Source: Chelatococcus sambhunathii (GTDB taxonomy: Bacteria; Pseudomonadota; Alphaproteobacteria; Rhizobiales; Beijerinckiaceae). From it: a DNA stretch of 64,000 bases. A program made the translations under genes and the position numbers. Positions 40,393-48,961 of the stretch are shown one piece after another. The DNA lies in assembly GCF_001418005.1 (NCBI RefSeq), contig NZ_LIOL01000002.1:366990-430989 (forward strand), read 5' to 3'. Numbering within the stretch: the first letter of the stretch is position 1; every line of letters begins with the position of its first letter. The notes beneath the pieces are model-generated. The model was not told the origin of the DNA. It worked only from the letters and a program-made list of their open reading frames with translations, and did no database searches.

Positions 40393-43300
40393 CTACGTCG
40401 TGATCGCCCTCGCGGCATGATCCTCGGCGGCTCTTTGCACCGTCCGCCGCTCCGAAGCGCCGGCGAGGCGCTCGCGCAGGCCCATCTCGCCATAGAGCGC
40501 GTTAGCCTCCGCGAGGGTCGCGGCGGCGAGAGCGGGATCGATCCTGCGCTGGGCGTGTCCGAGGGTTCGCAGCGAGCGGGCAAGTTCAGGCCGCAGTTCG
40601 CGCCGCCGTGCAAGGGCGCAGGCCTCTTCCAGCCAGGTCACAGCGGACCGCGCCGGCTTCAGCGCGGCGAAGCCGCGCAGCACGAGGATCTCGCTCCACG
40701 GGTCGTCGCGCTGGCGGGCGAGTTCACGCGCATGGGCGAGATTGGCCGCGGCCTCCGGCTCGCCCAGGCGTGCGCGCAGGCCGGCCAGCACGGCCCGGGC
40801 GTGACATTCGAACTGCGGCAGGTCTATCCGCTCGGCCTCGGTGATGGCCTTCTCGAGCGTGACATAGGCTGTCTCCATCTCGCCCAGCATGAATTCCGCG
40901 TGGCCGAGAATGGCGAGCAGCCATCCCTGCACGAGCAGCCGCCCGCTGCTGCTTGCCTCCGACACAGTCTGCCGCAGACGCTTCACGACCTGCGCGTCGG
41001 GACCGCGCAGGACCTCGACGACCCCGGTGAAATAGACTTCCGCGCAGCTGTCGACGGGCCGCGCCACCTCGCTGACCACTTGACGCAGCTCGGCGAGCGT
41101 CAGGTCGGCCGCATCGAACAGGCCGAGGCGGGCCTGCGCCTGGGCACGATGGCCGAGATACCAGACTGATCGCGCGCCGATCTGCCCGAAGCGCTCCAGG
41201 CGCCAGAGCCTGGTGAAGCGTTCCTCGTGCGGGGCAAGGCGCTCCAGCACCTGCCGCGCCCTGCTGCGCAGGATGAGGGCCTGCGCGGCGGCGAGATCGG
41301 ATTCGCTGATGCAGCGCTCGACGCCGTTGGCCGTGGCCGCGCGATTCAGCGTCTCCGCAGGCTCCAGCGCCTCCTCGAAGCGGCCGTGCGAGCTGTTGAG
41401 ATAGCTCAGATGGAGGAGAACGTCGGAGATGCGCTGCGGATCCCCTAGCTCCATCGCGAGCTCGCGCGCCTCCAGGAGCGGGCCGAGAGCCTTGTGATAG
41501 TCGCCGAGTGCGCCATAGGCCGGGCGCATGCGCACGCGCAGGTCGATCGCCTGGGCGAGCGTCTCCGGCGTCCGCGGCAGGGCCGCGATGGCCTTGCGTG
41601 CCTTCTCGAGGAACCGCGCCGCCGCCGCATAGGCCGAACGCTCCTCGGCCCGGCCCGCGGCGATGAGCAGGTAGTGCGCGGCCGGCTCCCACTGCTCGGC
41701 GCGAAACGCATGTTCGGAGAGCTGCTCGATGTGGTGGGTCAGCGAGCCGGCATAGAGCCGTTCCATCGCCGCAAAGACGCTTCGGTGCAGTTGCCTGCGG
41801 TCCTCCAGCAGCAGCGAGTCGTAGGCGACGTTGAGGGTCAGGGCGTGCTTGAAGGTGTATTCGACATGCGGGAAGCTCTGCACCTCGAAGAGGAATTCGA
41901 GCTCTTGCAGGCGGGTGAGCGCCGCATCGAGATAGGCCCCGGCCATGAGGTGCTGCAGCAGCGGGCGCGGCACGTTGCGGCCGATGACGGCGGCAACCTG
42001 CAGCACCTGGCGCTCCGTATCGCCGAGCTGCTGGATGCGGGCGGCGATAACCGACTGCACCGATGAGGGGACGACCACGTCGGTGACGGGGCTTCTCGCC
42101 TCGAAATGGCCGGGCTGGCCAATGAGGGCGCCGCTCGCGGCCAGCGCCCGCACCATCTCCTCGAGGAACAGCGGCGTGCCATCGGCCCGCTCGGTCAGGA
42201 GCGCGCGCAGGTCCCCGAGGCTCGGGTCGGAGCCGAGCAGCGCCGTCAGGAACGCGTCCATCTCCTCGCGCACGAAACGCTCCAGCCTGATCTGCTGGAA
42301 CGAGCCCCTGCGTGCCCAGCCGTGCCGGTAGTGCGGCCGATAGGTGGCGATGAGCATGATGCGGTTGGCGCCGATCGCATCGACGAGGCGGTTCACGATG
42401 GCCTCGCTCTCCGCATCGATCCAGTGCAGATCCTCCACCAGCAGGGCGAGCGGCGCCTGCCGGCTCACGGCGATGAGGAAGGCGCTCATCGCCGCGCAGA
42501 CGCGGGCCGTCCGCTCGCGCGCATCGAGCCGGTGCCAGGCCTCGTCCTCGACCGGCATGTCGGCGAGAAAGGACAACGGCGCGCCGTGACCCGGGTCGAG
42601 CGCAAGCTCCGCCTGCCGGCGCAGGAGGCGATAGCGCGCCTCCTCCAGCGTGTCCTCGCCGCGGATGCCGCAGGCGGACAGCAGCAGCTTCTTGGCGACG
42701 CCGAGCGAGACGCTGGCATCGAATTCATGGCCGCCGCTTTCGAGAACGGCAAAGCCGGCGACCTCGTCGAGGGCGAGGAACTCGTGCGCGAGGCGCGACT
42801 TGCCGAGGCCGGGATCGGCAACGATGCCGACGACCTGCCCATGGCCCTCGCGCACGCGCCGCCAGGCCGTGATGAGGCTCTTGAGCTCGGCCTCGCGCGC
42901 GACGAGGCCGGTCAGTCCGCGGTTCGCCCTGAGATGCCAGCGGGACAGGGCGTGGTTCTCGCTGACGAGCTCATAGGCCCGCTCGTCCCGCCCGAGTTGC
43001 GGGTGTTCGGCATGGCGCATCCGCTGCATCTGGAGATAGCCGCCGGCTGCCGTTCGCGCCCGGGCCGTCGCGGCGATGGTCGCTCGCCGCAGCGCGCGCA
43101 TCAGGCGGTTCGCGGACCGCGTGGCGACGCCGTTCACCTCGACCCGGATGCCGTCCGGTCCGGGCGTCTGGCGCACGATGACCTCGCCCGTGTCGATCCC
43201 GGCCCTCAGCCGCGCACCGCCCTGCGACAGCTCCTCGACCGCGAGCCGCGCCGCAAGCGCCGCCCGGCAGGCGAGGAAGGCGTGGTCCTCCGTCGCCCGT

Positions 43301-45096
43301 GCCAGGCCGAAGGTCGCGCTGACCATGCCGTCGAGATTGGCCGTGACGACGCCGCCGTGCTCCTCGATCACCGCCACCAGGCGGTCGTAGATCGGCTGCA
43401 GCTCGCACTCCGCGGTCTCGGGATCGACGGTCTCGACGGCATCGAGCGGGCTGACGACCTCGGCAGCCAGCACCGTGACGTACTGGCGGGACCGGTCGAT
43501 ACCGAGACGCGCCGGCGGCTGGGAAAGCTTCTGCGTTTCTTCCGGATCGGCAAGGAAGCGGCGCGTCTCCTCGAGGAAAGTGGCGAAGGCCGGCTCGTGC
43601 GCCAGGAGCACGTGGTTGGCGCTGTCGAGCGCGAGGAAGCGCGCACCCGGCATGCTGGCGGCGAGCGCCTTGCCGTGCTCGAAGGGGATCACCGCGTCGC
43701 GGGTGGCATGCATGACGAGCGTCGGCACGCGGATCCGCGGCAGGAGATCCGTCACGTCGATCTCGCCGCCTTCCTCGAAGATCCGGTGCGCCACCTCGGG
43801 CGAGACGGTGTCCCGCTGCAGATCGTTGTACCAATCCTTCTGCTCGGGCGTCGCCTCGGGGATGAACATGGAGGTGAACATCTGGCGGAAGACCGGGTCG
43901 TCCTGTCCCCAGCCCTCGCGCATCAGGGCACTCATCGCCTCGCGGCGCGCCACCTCGCGCGGGTCCCCGCGCCTGCGCCAGCCCTGGCTGAAGCCGCCGT
44001 AGAGCACCATGCCGGCCACGCGCTCGGGATGGCGCGCGGCATAGGCGATCGACGTGGCGCACCCGTGCGAGATGCCGAGCAGGAAGACGCGGCGCAGGCC
44101 CGCGGCGTCGATGATGCTCTCGAGATCGGCGATCATCGCCTCGAAGGTGAGATCGGCCGGGTCGCGGTCCGACAGGCCGTTGCCGCGCTGGTCGTAGCGC
44201 ACCAGCCGGAAATTGGCCGAGAGCCCCTCCATCCAGTGCTTCCACACCGGGCTGTCCCAGTCGCGCTCCAGATGCGACATCCAGTGGGCGGCGCGGACGA
44301 GGGGCGGCCCCTGGCCGCTCAGCGCATAGGCCAGCCGCACGCCGTCGGGCGTCGCGCAGCGACGGATTTCCTGGGCCAGCGGCGTGGCTGCGGCCGGGCC
44401 CTGCGGCTCCGCCTCCCTCTCCTCGCGGGCCTCGACAGGCGCAGCCTCGCCCTCCCTGGCCTGCCGCGGCTGGACCATCGCGATCCGGCGGGCAGCCTCT
44501 CCGAGCCGGCGGATGTCCGTGCGCACCGTCTCGTCGTCGGGCTCGAGGGCCTGCAACATGCGGGCGTGGACGAGCGCGCGCTCCGGCTCGTCCGCCAGAC
44601 GGTCGATCAGGATGCGCAGGAGACGCAGGCGCGTGACGTCGAGCTCGTCGCCGACGGCGATGCGCCAGGCCTCGAACTCCGGGCAGCGCGGCAGCGAGAG
44701 ATCGTCGAGGAAGCGGCCGCGGAAGGCGCCGGCGAGCGCCTCCAGGCTTTCGGTGCCGAGCGCTTCGATATCGCGGATGCCGAGGCCGCGCAGCGGCGCC
44801 GCATCGAGGACCAGAACGTCCTTGTTGAGATAGACCGTGTTGCGGTCGGCCTCCAGAACGCCGCCCTCGCCGTTCTCGACGATCTGGCGGATCTTCGACA
44901 GGCTCCAGCGCAGCGCACCGCGCGGGTCGTCCGGGATTTCCCAGAACATCTCGCACAGCCGCTCGCGCCGCTGCGGCCTGTCGGTCATGGCGAGATAGGC
45001 CAGCAGCGCCCGCGTCTTGCGCGACGGCGGCAGGGACACGGCCTCGCCGGCGCGAAGGACCGTCAGGTCTCCAAGAACGCGGATATCGAGCGACAC
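40393..45096 (-). CDS. Multidomain regulator: SARP/BTAD, alpha/beta hydrolase, degenerate cyclase, AAA ATPase, TPR-like tail
   Basis: A 1567-residue cytoplasmic protein with no membrane segment. Domains in order: winged helix (1-95) and bacterial transcriptional activation domain (96-205), as in SARP regulators; Glu-rich linker (205-240); alpha/beta hydrolase (about 245-520) with Ser343 in GISHG, Asp467 and His495; class III cyclase-like domain (about 538-690); AAA/STAND ATPase from 728 (GLVAREAEL) with P-loop DPGLGKS (761-767) and Walker B LALLVEDLHWIDA; helical repeats (about 1110-1567). In the cyclase region the usual FAD metal Asp is AAE, GDG is LDG, and the N-x-x-x-R loop is altered, so it is probably inactive. 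GTG 45096 is the only sensible start. It may sense a small ligand processed or bound by its hydrolase; this is inference. Confidence 0.85.
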   Translation of the reverse strand: MSLDIRVLGDLTVLRAGEAVSLPPSRKTRALLAYLAMTDRPQRRERLCEMFWEIPDDPRGALRWSLSKIRQIVENGEGGVLEADRNTVYLNKDVLVLDAAPLRGLGIRDIEALGTESLEALAGAFRGRFLDDLSLPRCPEFEAWRIAVGDELDVTRLRLLRILIDRLADEPERALVHARMLQALEPDDETVRTDIRRLGEAARRIAMVQPRQAREGEAAPVEAREEREAEPQGPAAATPLAQEIRRCATPDGVRLAYALSGQGPPLVRAAHWMSHLERDWDSPVWKHWMEGLSANFRLVRYDQRGNGLSDRDPADLTFEAMIADLESIIDAAGLRRVFLLGISHGCATSIAYAARHPERVAGMVLYGGFSQGWRRRGDPREVARREAMSALMREGWGQDDPVFRQMFTSMFIPEATPEQKDWYNDLQRDTVSPEVAHRIFEEGGEIDVTDLLPRIRVPTLVMHATRDAVIPFEHGKALAASMPGARFLALDSANHVLLAHEPAFATFLEETRRFLADPEETQKLSQPPARLGIDRSRQYVTVLAAEVVSPLDAVETVDPETAECELQPIYDRLVAVIEEHGGVVTANLDGMVSATFGLARATEDHAFLACRAALAARLAVEELSQGGARLRAGIDTGEVIVRQTPGPDGIRVEVNGVATRSANRLMRALRRATIAATARARTAAGGYLQMQRMRHAEHPQLGRDERAYELVSENHALSRWHLRANRGLTGLVAREAELKSLITAWRRVREGHGQVVGIVADPGLGKSRLAHEFLALDEVAGFAVLESGGHEFDASVSLGVAKKLLLSACGIRGEDTLEEARYRLLRRQAELALDPGHGAPLSFLADMPVEDEAWHRLDARERTARVCAAMSAFLIAVSRQAPLALLVEDLHWIDAESEAIVNRLVDAIGANRIMLIATYRPHYRHGWARRGSFQQIRLERFVREEMDAFLTALLGSDPSLGDLRALLTERADGTPLFLEEMVRALAASGALIGQPGHFEARSPVTDVVVPSSVQSVIAARIQQLGDTERQVLQVAAVIGRNVPRPLLQHLMAGAYLDAALTRLQELEFLFEVQSFPHVEYTFKHALTLNVAYDSLLLEDRRQLHRSVFAAMERLYAGSLTHHIEQLSEHAFRAEQWEPAAHYLLIAAGRAEERSAYAAAARFLEKARKAIAALPRTPETLAQAIDLRVRMRPAYGALGDYHKALGPLLEARELAMELGDPQRISDVLLHLSYLNSSHGRFEEALEPAETLNRAATANGVERCISESDLAAAQALILRSRARQVLERLAPHEERFTRLWRLERFGQIGARSVWYLGHRAQAQARLGLFDAADLTLAELRQVVSEVARPVDSCAEVYFTGVVEVLRGPDAQVVKRLRQTVSEASSSGRLLVQGWLLAILGHAEFMLGEMETAYVTLEKAITEAERIDLPQFECHARAVLAGLRARLGEPEAAANLAHARELARQRDDPWSEILVLRGFAALKPARSAVTWLEEACALARRRELRPELARSLRTLGHAQRRIDPALAAATLAEANALYGEMGLRERLAGASERRTVQRAAEDHAARAITT

Positions 45097-45323
45097 GGCA
45101 TGTTGCCTCTACTCGTTTCAAAATGTACCAATTGCAGCGGAGGGCTGAAAGTTATCATTCGGCCAGCGCTGCCGGGGTGTGCCGCAGCGCACCCGACGAA
45201 ACCCGCACCCCGTGCGCCGGAGTGGGAACGCTCGCCGGCTCGGCGGCTCGCCAACACAGTCGAGGAAGGATGGCGCCAAGATATTGACGCTGCCGCTCGC
45301 GATCGGCACGCTATCTAGTAGTC

Positions 45324-45503
45324 ATGGTCTCTCGAATCGTCCTGAAACGAGAGCTAAGAGGGAATCCGGTGCGCCGAGCGGCAAGGCCGGAGCTGCCCCC
45401 GCAACTGTGAGCGGCGAGCCAATCGTCCATCTCGTGTCACTGGAGCCCGCGGGCTCCGGGAAGGCCGGACGAAGGCGACGACCCGCGAGTCAGGAGACCT
45501 GCC
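45324..45503 (+). ncRNA. Cobalamin riboswitch without an intact gene downstream
   Basis: Complete B12-riboswitch signature on the + strand: GAGGGAATCCGGTGCG, CCGGAGCTGCCCCCGCAACTG, CACTGG, GGGAAGGCCGGACGAAGGCGACGACCCG and AGTCAGGAGACCTGCC. These are the core three-way junction, the receptor box and the 3' pairing element. Normally such an element precedes btuB or B12/cobalt transport genes. No + strand gene follows within 3 kb; the next genes lie on the - strand. Upstream (45097-45323) there is no gene; TTGACG at about 45287 may be part of its promoter. Confidence 0.93.
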
Positions 45504-45959
45504 GTGACTGGAACGAAACGTCCTCGGGCGGGGTGTCCCGGTGGGTCGCTTGGGTCGTCGGGACCACGGCGTGAGCCGTCGACGCCATCCTCGCATCCGC
45601 CCGGCCTTTGCCCCCGATAATGGGATTTGAAGCCGGTGTCTTTGTCCGTGGAAACCGAACGCCATCAACCAGATCAGGTCCGAGAACCCGCATCTGTGGA
45701 CCGGCGCCTTCCAGGACGAGTTCAGGACGATGCTGAAGCAAGCGGCCGAGAGCGAGGCAGCCTGCGGGACGGGACACCATACCGCGCGGCTTCCTCGGGC
45801 TGAACGCGCCGCCGTGCGACCAGCATGCACTTCATCGCCAACCGCTGCTACGCAGCCACCTGTGTATGGCGCGAATGCCGTGCAAACGATCTTGCGCCGG
45901 TACCCGGCGTGACATAGTGAATGTTATAACATTTCATTTTGCTGCGACGCGCCCTGCTT
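45504..45959. other. Region between the riboswitch and the broken permease, with coding-like fragment
   Basis: No intact gene. On the + strand about 45631-45912 an open frame without a start reads like protein ([15 protein letters not shown], then [13 protein letters not shown]), but I do not recognise it. It could be the 3' part of the gene once controlled by the riboswitch. The right edge holds the Zur-like palindrome. The composition changes to more A+T after about 45900. Confidence 0.4.
45920..45933. promoter_or_regulatory. Zur-like palindrome
   Basis: AATGTTATAACATT is a perfect 14-base palindrome flanked by GTG and TCA; it closely resembles proteobacterial Zur boxes (ATGTTATA..TATAACAT type). 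On the + strand it precedes AAAAAGGACC-ATG at 46029, a good start context whose frame runs only 14 codons before a likely junction near 46070. Zur assignment is by pattern only. Confidence 0.45.
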
Positions 45960-46607
45960 TCAGCCATCTGCGCCGCTCCCGCACGGGATGGACGGCAAAA
46001 CCAGATGGCCTGTTTCCCAAAAAGGACCATGACCTTGCCAACCAGCTTCCTCCGTCCCTTCCTCGGGGAGGAGTGCGATGCCGCCGAGCACCAGCATCTC
46101 GGGCGAGGCGTCGCGCGTCTGGCCGATGGCGTAGACGCCGGCGCAGGCGAGCGCGGCGAAGAGGAAGGCCATGACGGGAACGGCATAGGCCTCCGGCACG
46201 GGCAGCGCGACGCCGATGACGATGACGAGCGCCGCGCCGAAGCCCGCACCCGCCGAGACGCCGAGCGTGTAGCTCGACGCCAAGGGGTTGTTGAGGATGG
46301 TTTGCATGATCGCCCCCGAGAGCCCGAGCGCCGCGCCGACGACGAGCGCGACGAAGGCGACGGGCAGCCGGATCGACCACACGATGGCATCGACCGAGCG
46401 CTCCACCGCCATACCGGCGAGGGAGCGCACGACATCGGCCGGCGAGAGGAAGGCCGGGCCGGTCGCGACATCGAGGACGAGGCTCGCGACGAGCCCGAGG
46501 CTGCCGGCGAGGAGGACCATGGCGCGGCGCCGCGCGATGGCGCCGTGCAGGGCCGCGATGCCTTCGGCCCGGGGTTGCGCCAGCGGCGCGAGGAGCACGT
46601 CAGTCAT
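45960..46607 (-). pseudogene. FecCD-family ABC permease, truncated after its N-terminal half
   Basis: Residues 1-179 match iron-siderophore/cobalamin permeases (FecCD/BtuC): RLPVAFVALVVGAALGLSGAIMQ, NNPLASSYTLGVSAGAGFGAAL, and EMLVLGGIAL. After GGIAL, near 46070, homology stops and the frame continues 36 unrelated residues to a stop. Such permeases need about 330 residues and 9-10 membrane segments, so it is non-functional. ATG 46607 overlaps the binding protein stop by 8 bases. The transporter ATPase gene is also missing, implying a deletion or inversion. Confidence 0.8.
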
Positions 46608-47724
46608 GGCCGTAGTCCAGCATCCAGGTGCCGCTGAAGGGGATCGGCAGGTACTTCTCGTGGTAGTCCCGGAAGGCCCCGACCGGATCGACGTCGGCGA
46701 AGGCGGCGGGATAGAGCAGCTTGCCGATGAACTGCATCGCGACGAAGTCGTAGAGCGTGCGGCACAGGCCGTGCTCGATGGCGGCGATCCGCCCCTCGCG
46801 GATGGCGGCAAGGTCGGACCAGCCGGCCCGCTCGGCATAGGGGCGCAGGGTGGCGCGCGTGCCGTCCGGCGTCATGTCATAGCCGGTGCGCACGGCCTTC
46901 GGCCGGTTCACCCAGGACGAGCCGGCAATGAGGATGAGGTCCGGGTCCTCGGCGATGACGGTCTCGGGATTGAGCTGCCCCCACGGCCCCGGCAGCCGGC
47001 CCTCGGCGAGGTTCTCGGCGCCGAGGAGCGTGATGATCCGGCCCCACATGGTGCCGTTGTAGGTGTTGCCCACGGTGTCGGCGCCGCCCTGCCCCAGTTC
47101 CACATAGACCTTGGGGCGTGGCTTGCCGACCCGCTCGCTTCTGGCCCGCTCCACCCTAGCCATGACGTCGGCATATTCGCGCCGATAGAGGTCGGCGAGC
47201 TCTTCCGCGCGTTCCTCGGCCCCCATGACCCGGCCGATGGCCCGCGTCGAGGCGACATGCCGTTCGAGCTCCTGGGCGTTGTAGTCGATGACGACGATGG
47301 GGATGCCGGCGCCCTCGATCTGGTCGCGGGCCGTCGTCAGCGCCTTGTAGGCCCATTCGGAGAGGAAAAGGACATCGGGCTTCAGCCCGATCACCTTCTC
47401 GGCGCTGAAGCTGCCGTCGTCGGTGTGGCCGATATCGGGCATGTCGGCGAGGTTGGGGATGACCGCCTTGTAGCGGGAGAAGATGGCCGGTCGCCAGCCT
47501 TCCCACGGCGCACGCGAGATGCCGACGACGCGGCGCCAGCCTTCGAGGCCGGCCACTGCCGTGAATTCCTCGAAGTTGAAGTTGACGGCGACCCGCGCGA
47601 CGGGAAGCTCGACCGTGACCTTGCGGCCGAGCGCATCGGTGATTTCGGTAGGGGCCGCGCCCGCCGCGAGCGGACAAGCGATGACGACGGCTGCCGCGAG
47701 CAGCCTCGAAACGGTTCTGAACAT
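46600..47724 (-). CDS. Periplasmic metal-chelate (siderophore/cobalamin-type) binding protein
   Basis: A 374-residue ABC solute-binding protein of the PF01497 type. Signal peptide MFRTVSRLLAAAVVIACPLAAGA; mature TEITDALGRKVTVELPVARV is typical, with IGLKPDVLFLSEW and LNPETVIAEDPDLILIAGS. ATG 47724 is the start with a signal. It is intact but its permease partner is truncated and no ATPase is adjacent, so transport would need an unlinked system. Ligand could be a ferric siderophore, heme or cobalamin; the riboswitch 1.1 kb away hints at B12 or cobalt, but it points the other way. Confidence 0.88.
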   Translation of the reverse strand: MFRTVSRLLAAAVVIACPLAAGAAPTEITDALGRKVTVELPVARVAVNFNFEEFTAVAGLEGWRRVVGISRAPWEGWRPAIFSRYKAVIPNLADMPDIGHTDDGSFSAEKVIGLKPDVLFLSEWAYKALTTARDQIEGAGIPIVVIDYNAQELERHVASTRAIGRVMGAEERAEELADLYRREYADVMARVERARSERVGKPRPKVYVELGQGGADTVGNTYNGTMWGRIITLLGAENLAEGRLPGPWGQLNPETVIAEDPDLILIAGSSWVNRPKAVRTGYDMTPDGTRATLRPYAERAGWSDLAAIREGRIAAIEHGLCRTLYDFVAMQFIGKLLYPAAFADVDPVGAFRDYHEKYLPIPFSGTWMLDYGHD

Positions 47725-47838
47725 GGATGCCTGCCTTGCCGGCCGTGCTGGCCGGCGCTGTTCCGGGAAGACACGCAACGTGGCGCTTCGGGTGGGAAGG
47801 CGTTGCGATGGGACAGGGGGACGGGCGCTGTCGCCCGT

Positions 47839-48231
47839 TCAGGCAGCGGCCGGCGGCCCGCGTGGACAGGCGGGAGAATGCCAGGCGAGGAAGCCGCGCG
47901 GCTCGTCGCGATGGTTCGCGAAGGCGATGCGGTCCTCGATGCGGTAGGCGACGGGAGTGAAGGCGTTCGCTGCCGGCGGCACGGCGCTGCCCGCCAGGGA
48001 ACATCCGACGATGCAGCAGTTGAAGCGCCCGTCCGTCGCAGGGGTGCCCTCGTCCTGCTGCATATCCATGGTGCCGGGAGCGCAGAGCATGAAGGCAATG
48101 TCGCCGTCCGGGCCTGAGACGGCATGGACCTCGACGGCAAGGCCTGTAAGGAGCGACTGCAAAACGAAGAGATAGGCCACGACGACCGCTATCCAGCGTC
48201 GCGTTCCCGTCTCCTGCCGTCTGCGCCTCAT
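47839..48231 (-). CDS. Small membrane-anchored Cys-containing protein
   Basis: A 130-residue protein with one N-terminal hydrophobic segment (about 10-33, WIAVVVAYLFVLQSLLTGLAVEV) after an Arg-rich start, and cysteines in MLCAPG and FNCCIVGCS. It is similar in style to DUF2946-like proteins and to the Cys-rich protein at 2519. It is upstream of the binding-protein gene in the same direction (114-base gap). ATG 48231 is chosen; GTG 48237 is possible. May bind metal; unproven. Confidence 0.6.
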   Translation of the reverse strand: MRRRRQETGTRRWIAVVVAYLFVLQSLLTGLAVEVHAVSGPDGDIAFMLCAPGTMDMQQDEGTPATDGRFNCCIVGCSLAGSAVPPAANAFTPVAYRIEDRIAFANHRDEPRGFLAWHSPACPRGPPAAA

Positions 48232-48961
48232 TTGCACGCACCGTCCCCCGGTTCACCGGCGACATTAGCATCGCGCCGGTGCGGCTCAACAGGACCTCGC
48301 TGCGGCCCAACGCCGCCTCGCCCTTTGACATATGCTTAGCACTGGGAGCGCGAGCGTAATTGATGTCGCGCAACCGCCAGGGAGAGAGTTATGTCATTAG
48401 ATAAAGCAATTTTTAAATAATGTCCGACAAGCCACTTATATAAAATCATAATTCATTCTTTGAACGCGAACCGATCGCATTTAATGGAGGCGATCGCGCC
48501 AGAGCCGTCCGGCAGGTCTCTTGTGCCTCTCCAGCGTGTCAACAATCGAGGAGACCGCAAGGGATGGGTCCCCTAACCGCCGCAAAGGCTGATGCCCCCA
48601 CGCTGCTCGGATCTTCATCGGCGAGGACGAGCGCTTCAATGGTCGCCCGTCTACGCGGATATCATGCTGAAAGCCCGCTCACCCTTCTCCTCGATCACCC
48701 TGTGGTGGCCCGCGCTCCATCTGGAGCCGTCGTCCTCCTGTCGCTCGGCGCCGTCTTTGCGGGCCATGCGCCCGCCGCCCGGCTCAACAGCTGGCAAGAG
48801 CGGGAACGGCATTGCGCAAAGGCAAGCACTCGAGCGAGTGGTAGAAATCGCATGCTCCACTGCCCGGCAAATTGAGGCAGGAATTCCCGCGCACCGCGCT
48901 ATGATCGGCAGCCGGCGCCGGAAATGCGCCGGTGTGTACAAGGAATCTTTCGGGAGACGAC
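48232..48961. other. Intergenic region with A+T-rich patch and broken DUF190 gene
   Basis: From about 48380 to 48490 it is far more A+T-rich than the genome around it, and carries a nine-codon frame (ATG 48391 to TAA, encoding MSLDKAIFK) with GGGAGAGAG upstream. Next, 48592-48683 is a DUF190 remnant (separate entry). After that a patch with GAVVLLSLGAVFAGH (about 48726-48770) weakly resembles NuoL/MrpA-type proteins. The rest shows nothing. The ribosome binding site GGGAG for 48962 ends the region. Confidence 0.45.
48592..48683 (+). pseudogene. DUF190 gene fragment with frameshifts
   Basis: RIFIGEDERFNGRP is read in one frame (48608-48649) and PVYADIMLKAR in another (about 48651-48681), together giving the characteristic DUF190 N-terminus. 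ATG 48592, with AAAGG 3 bases upstream, is in the second frame, so at least two shifts are present (near CCCCC/CTCGG at 48595-48610 and at CCGTC about 48648). Homology stops after KAR. A pseudogene is most likely; single-base sequencing errors could explain the shifts but not the missing 3' end. Confidence 0.55.

Noticed and set aside
42106-45318. 1070-codon + strand open frame opposite the large regulator
   Set aside because: Antisense shadow; the - strand frame has clear domains and motifs, this one has none.
45939-46637. + strand frame beginning near the Zur-like palindrome as a real gene
   Set aside because: After the first codons it is only the antisense of the truncated permease.
48564-48875. 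103-codon + strand frame beginning MGPLTAAK
   Set aside because: It crosses the DUF190 remnant in the wrong frame; only a weak NuoL-like patch is visible.
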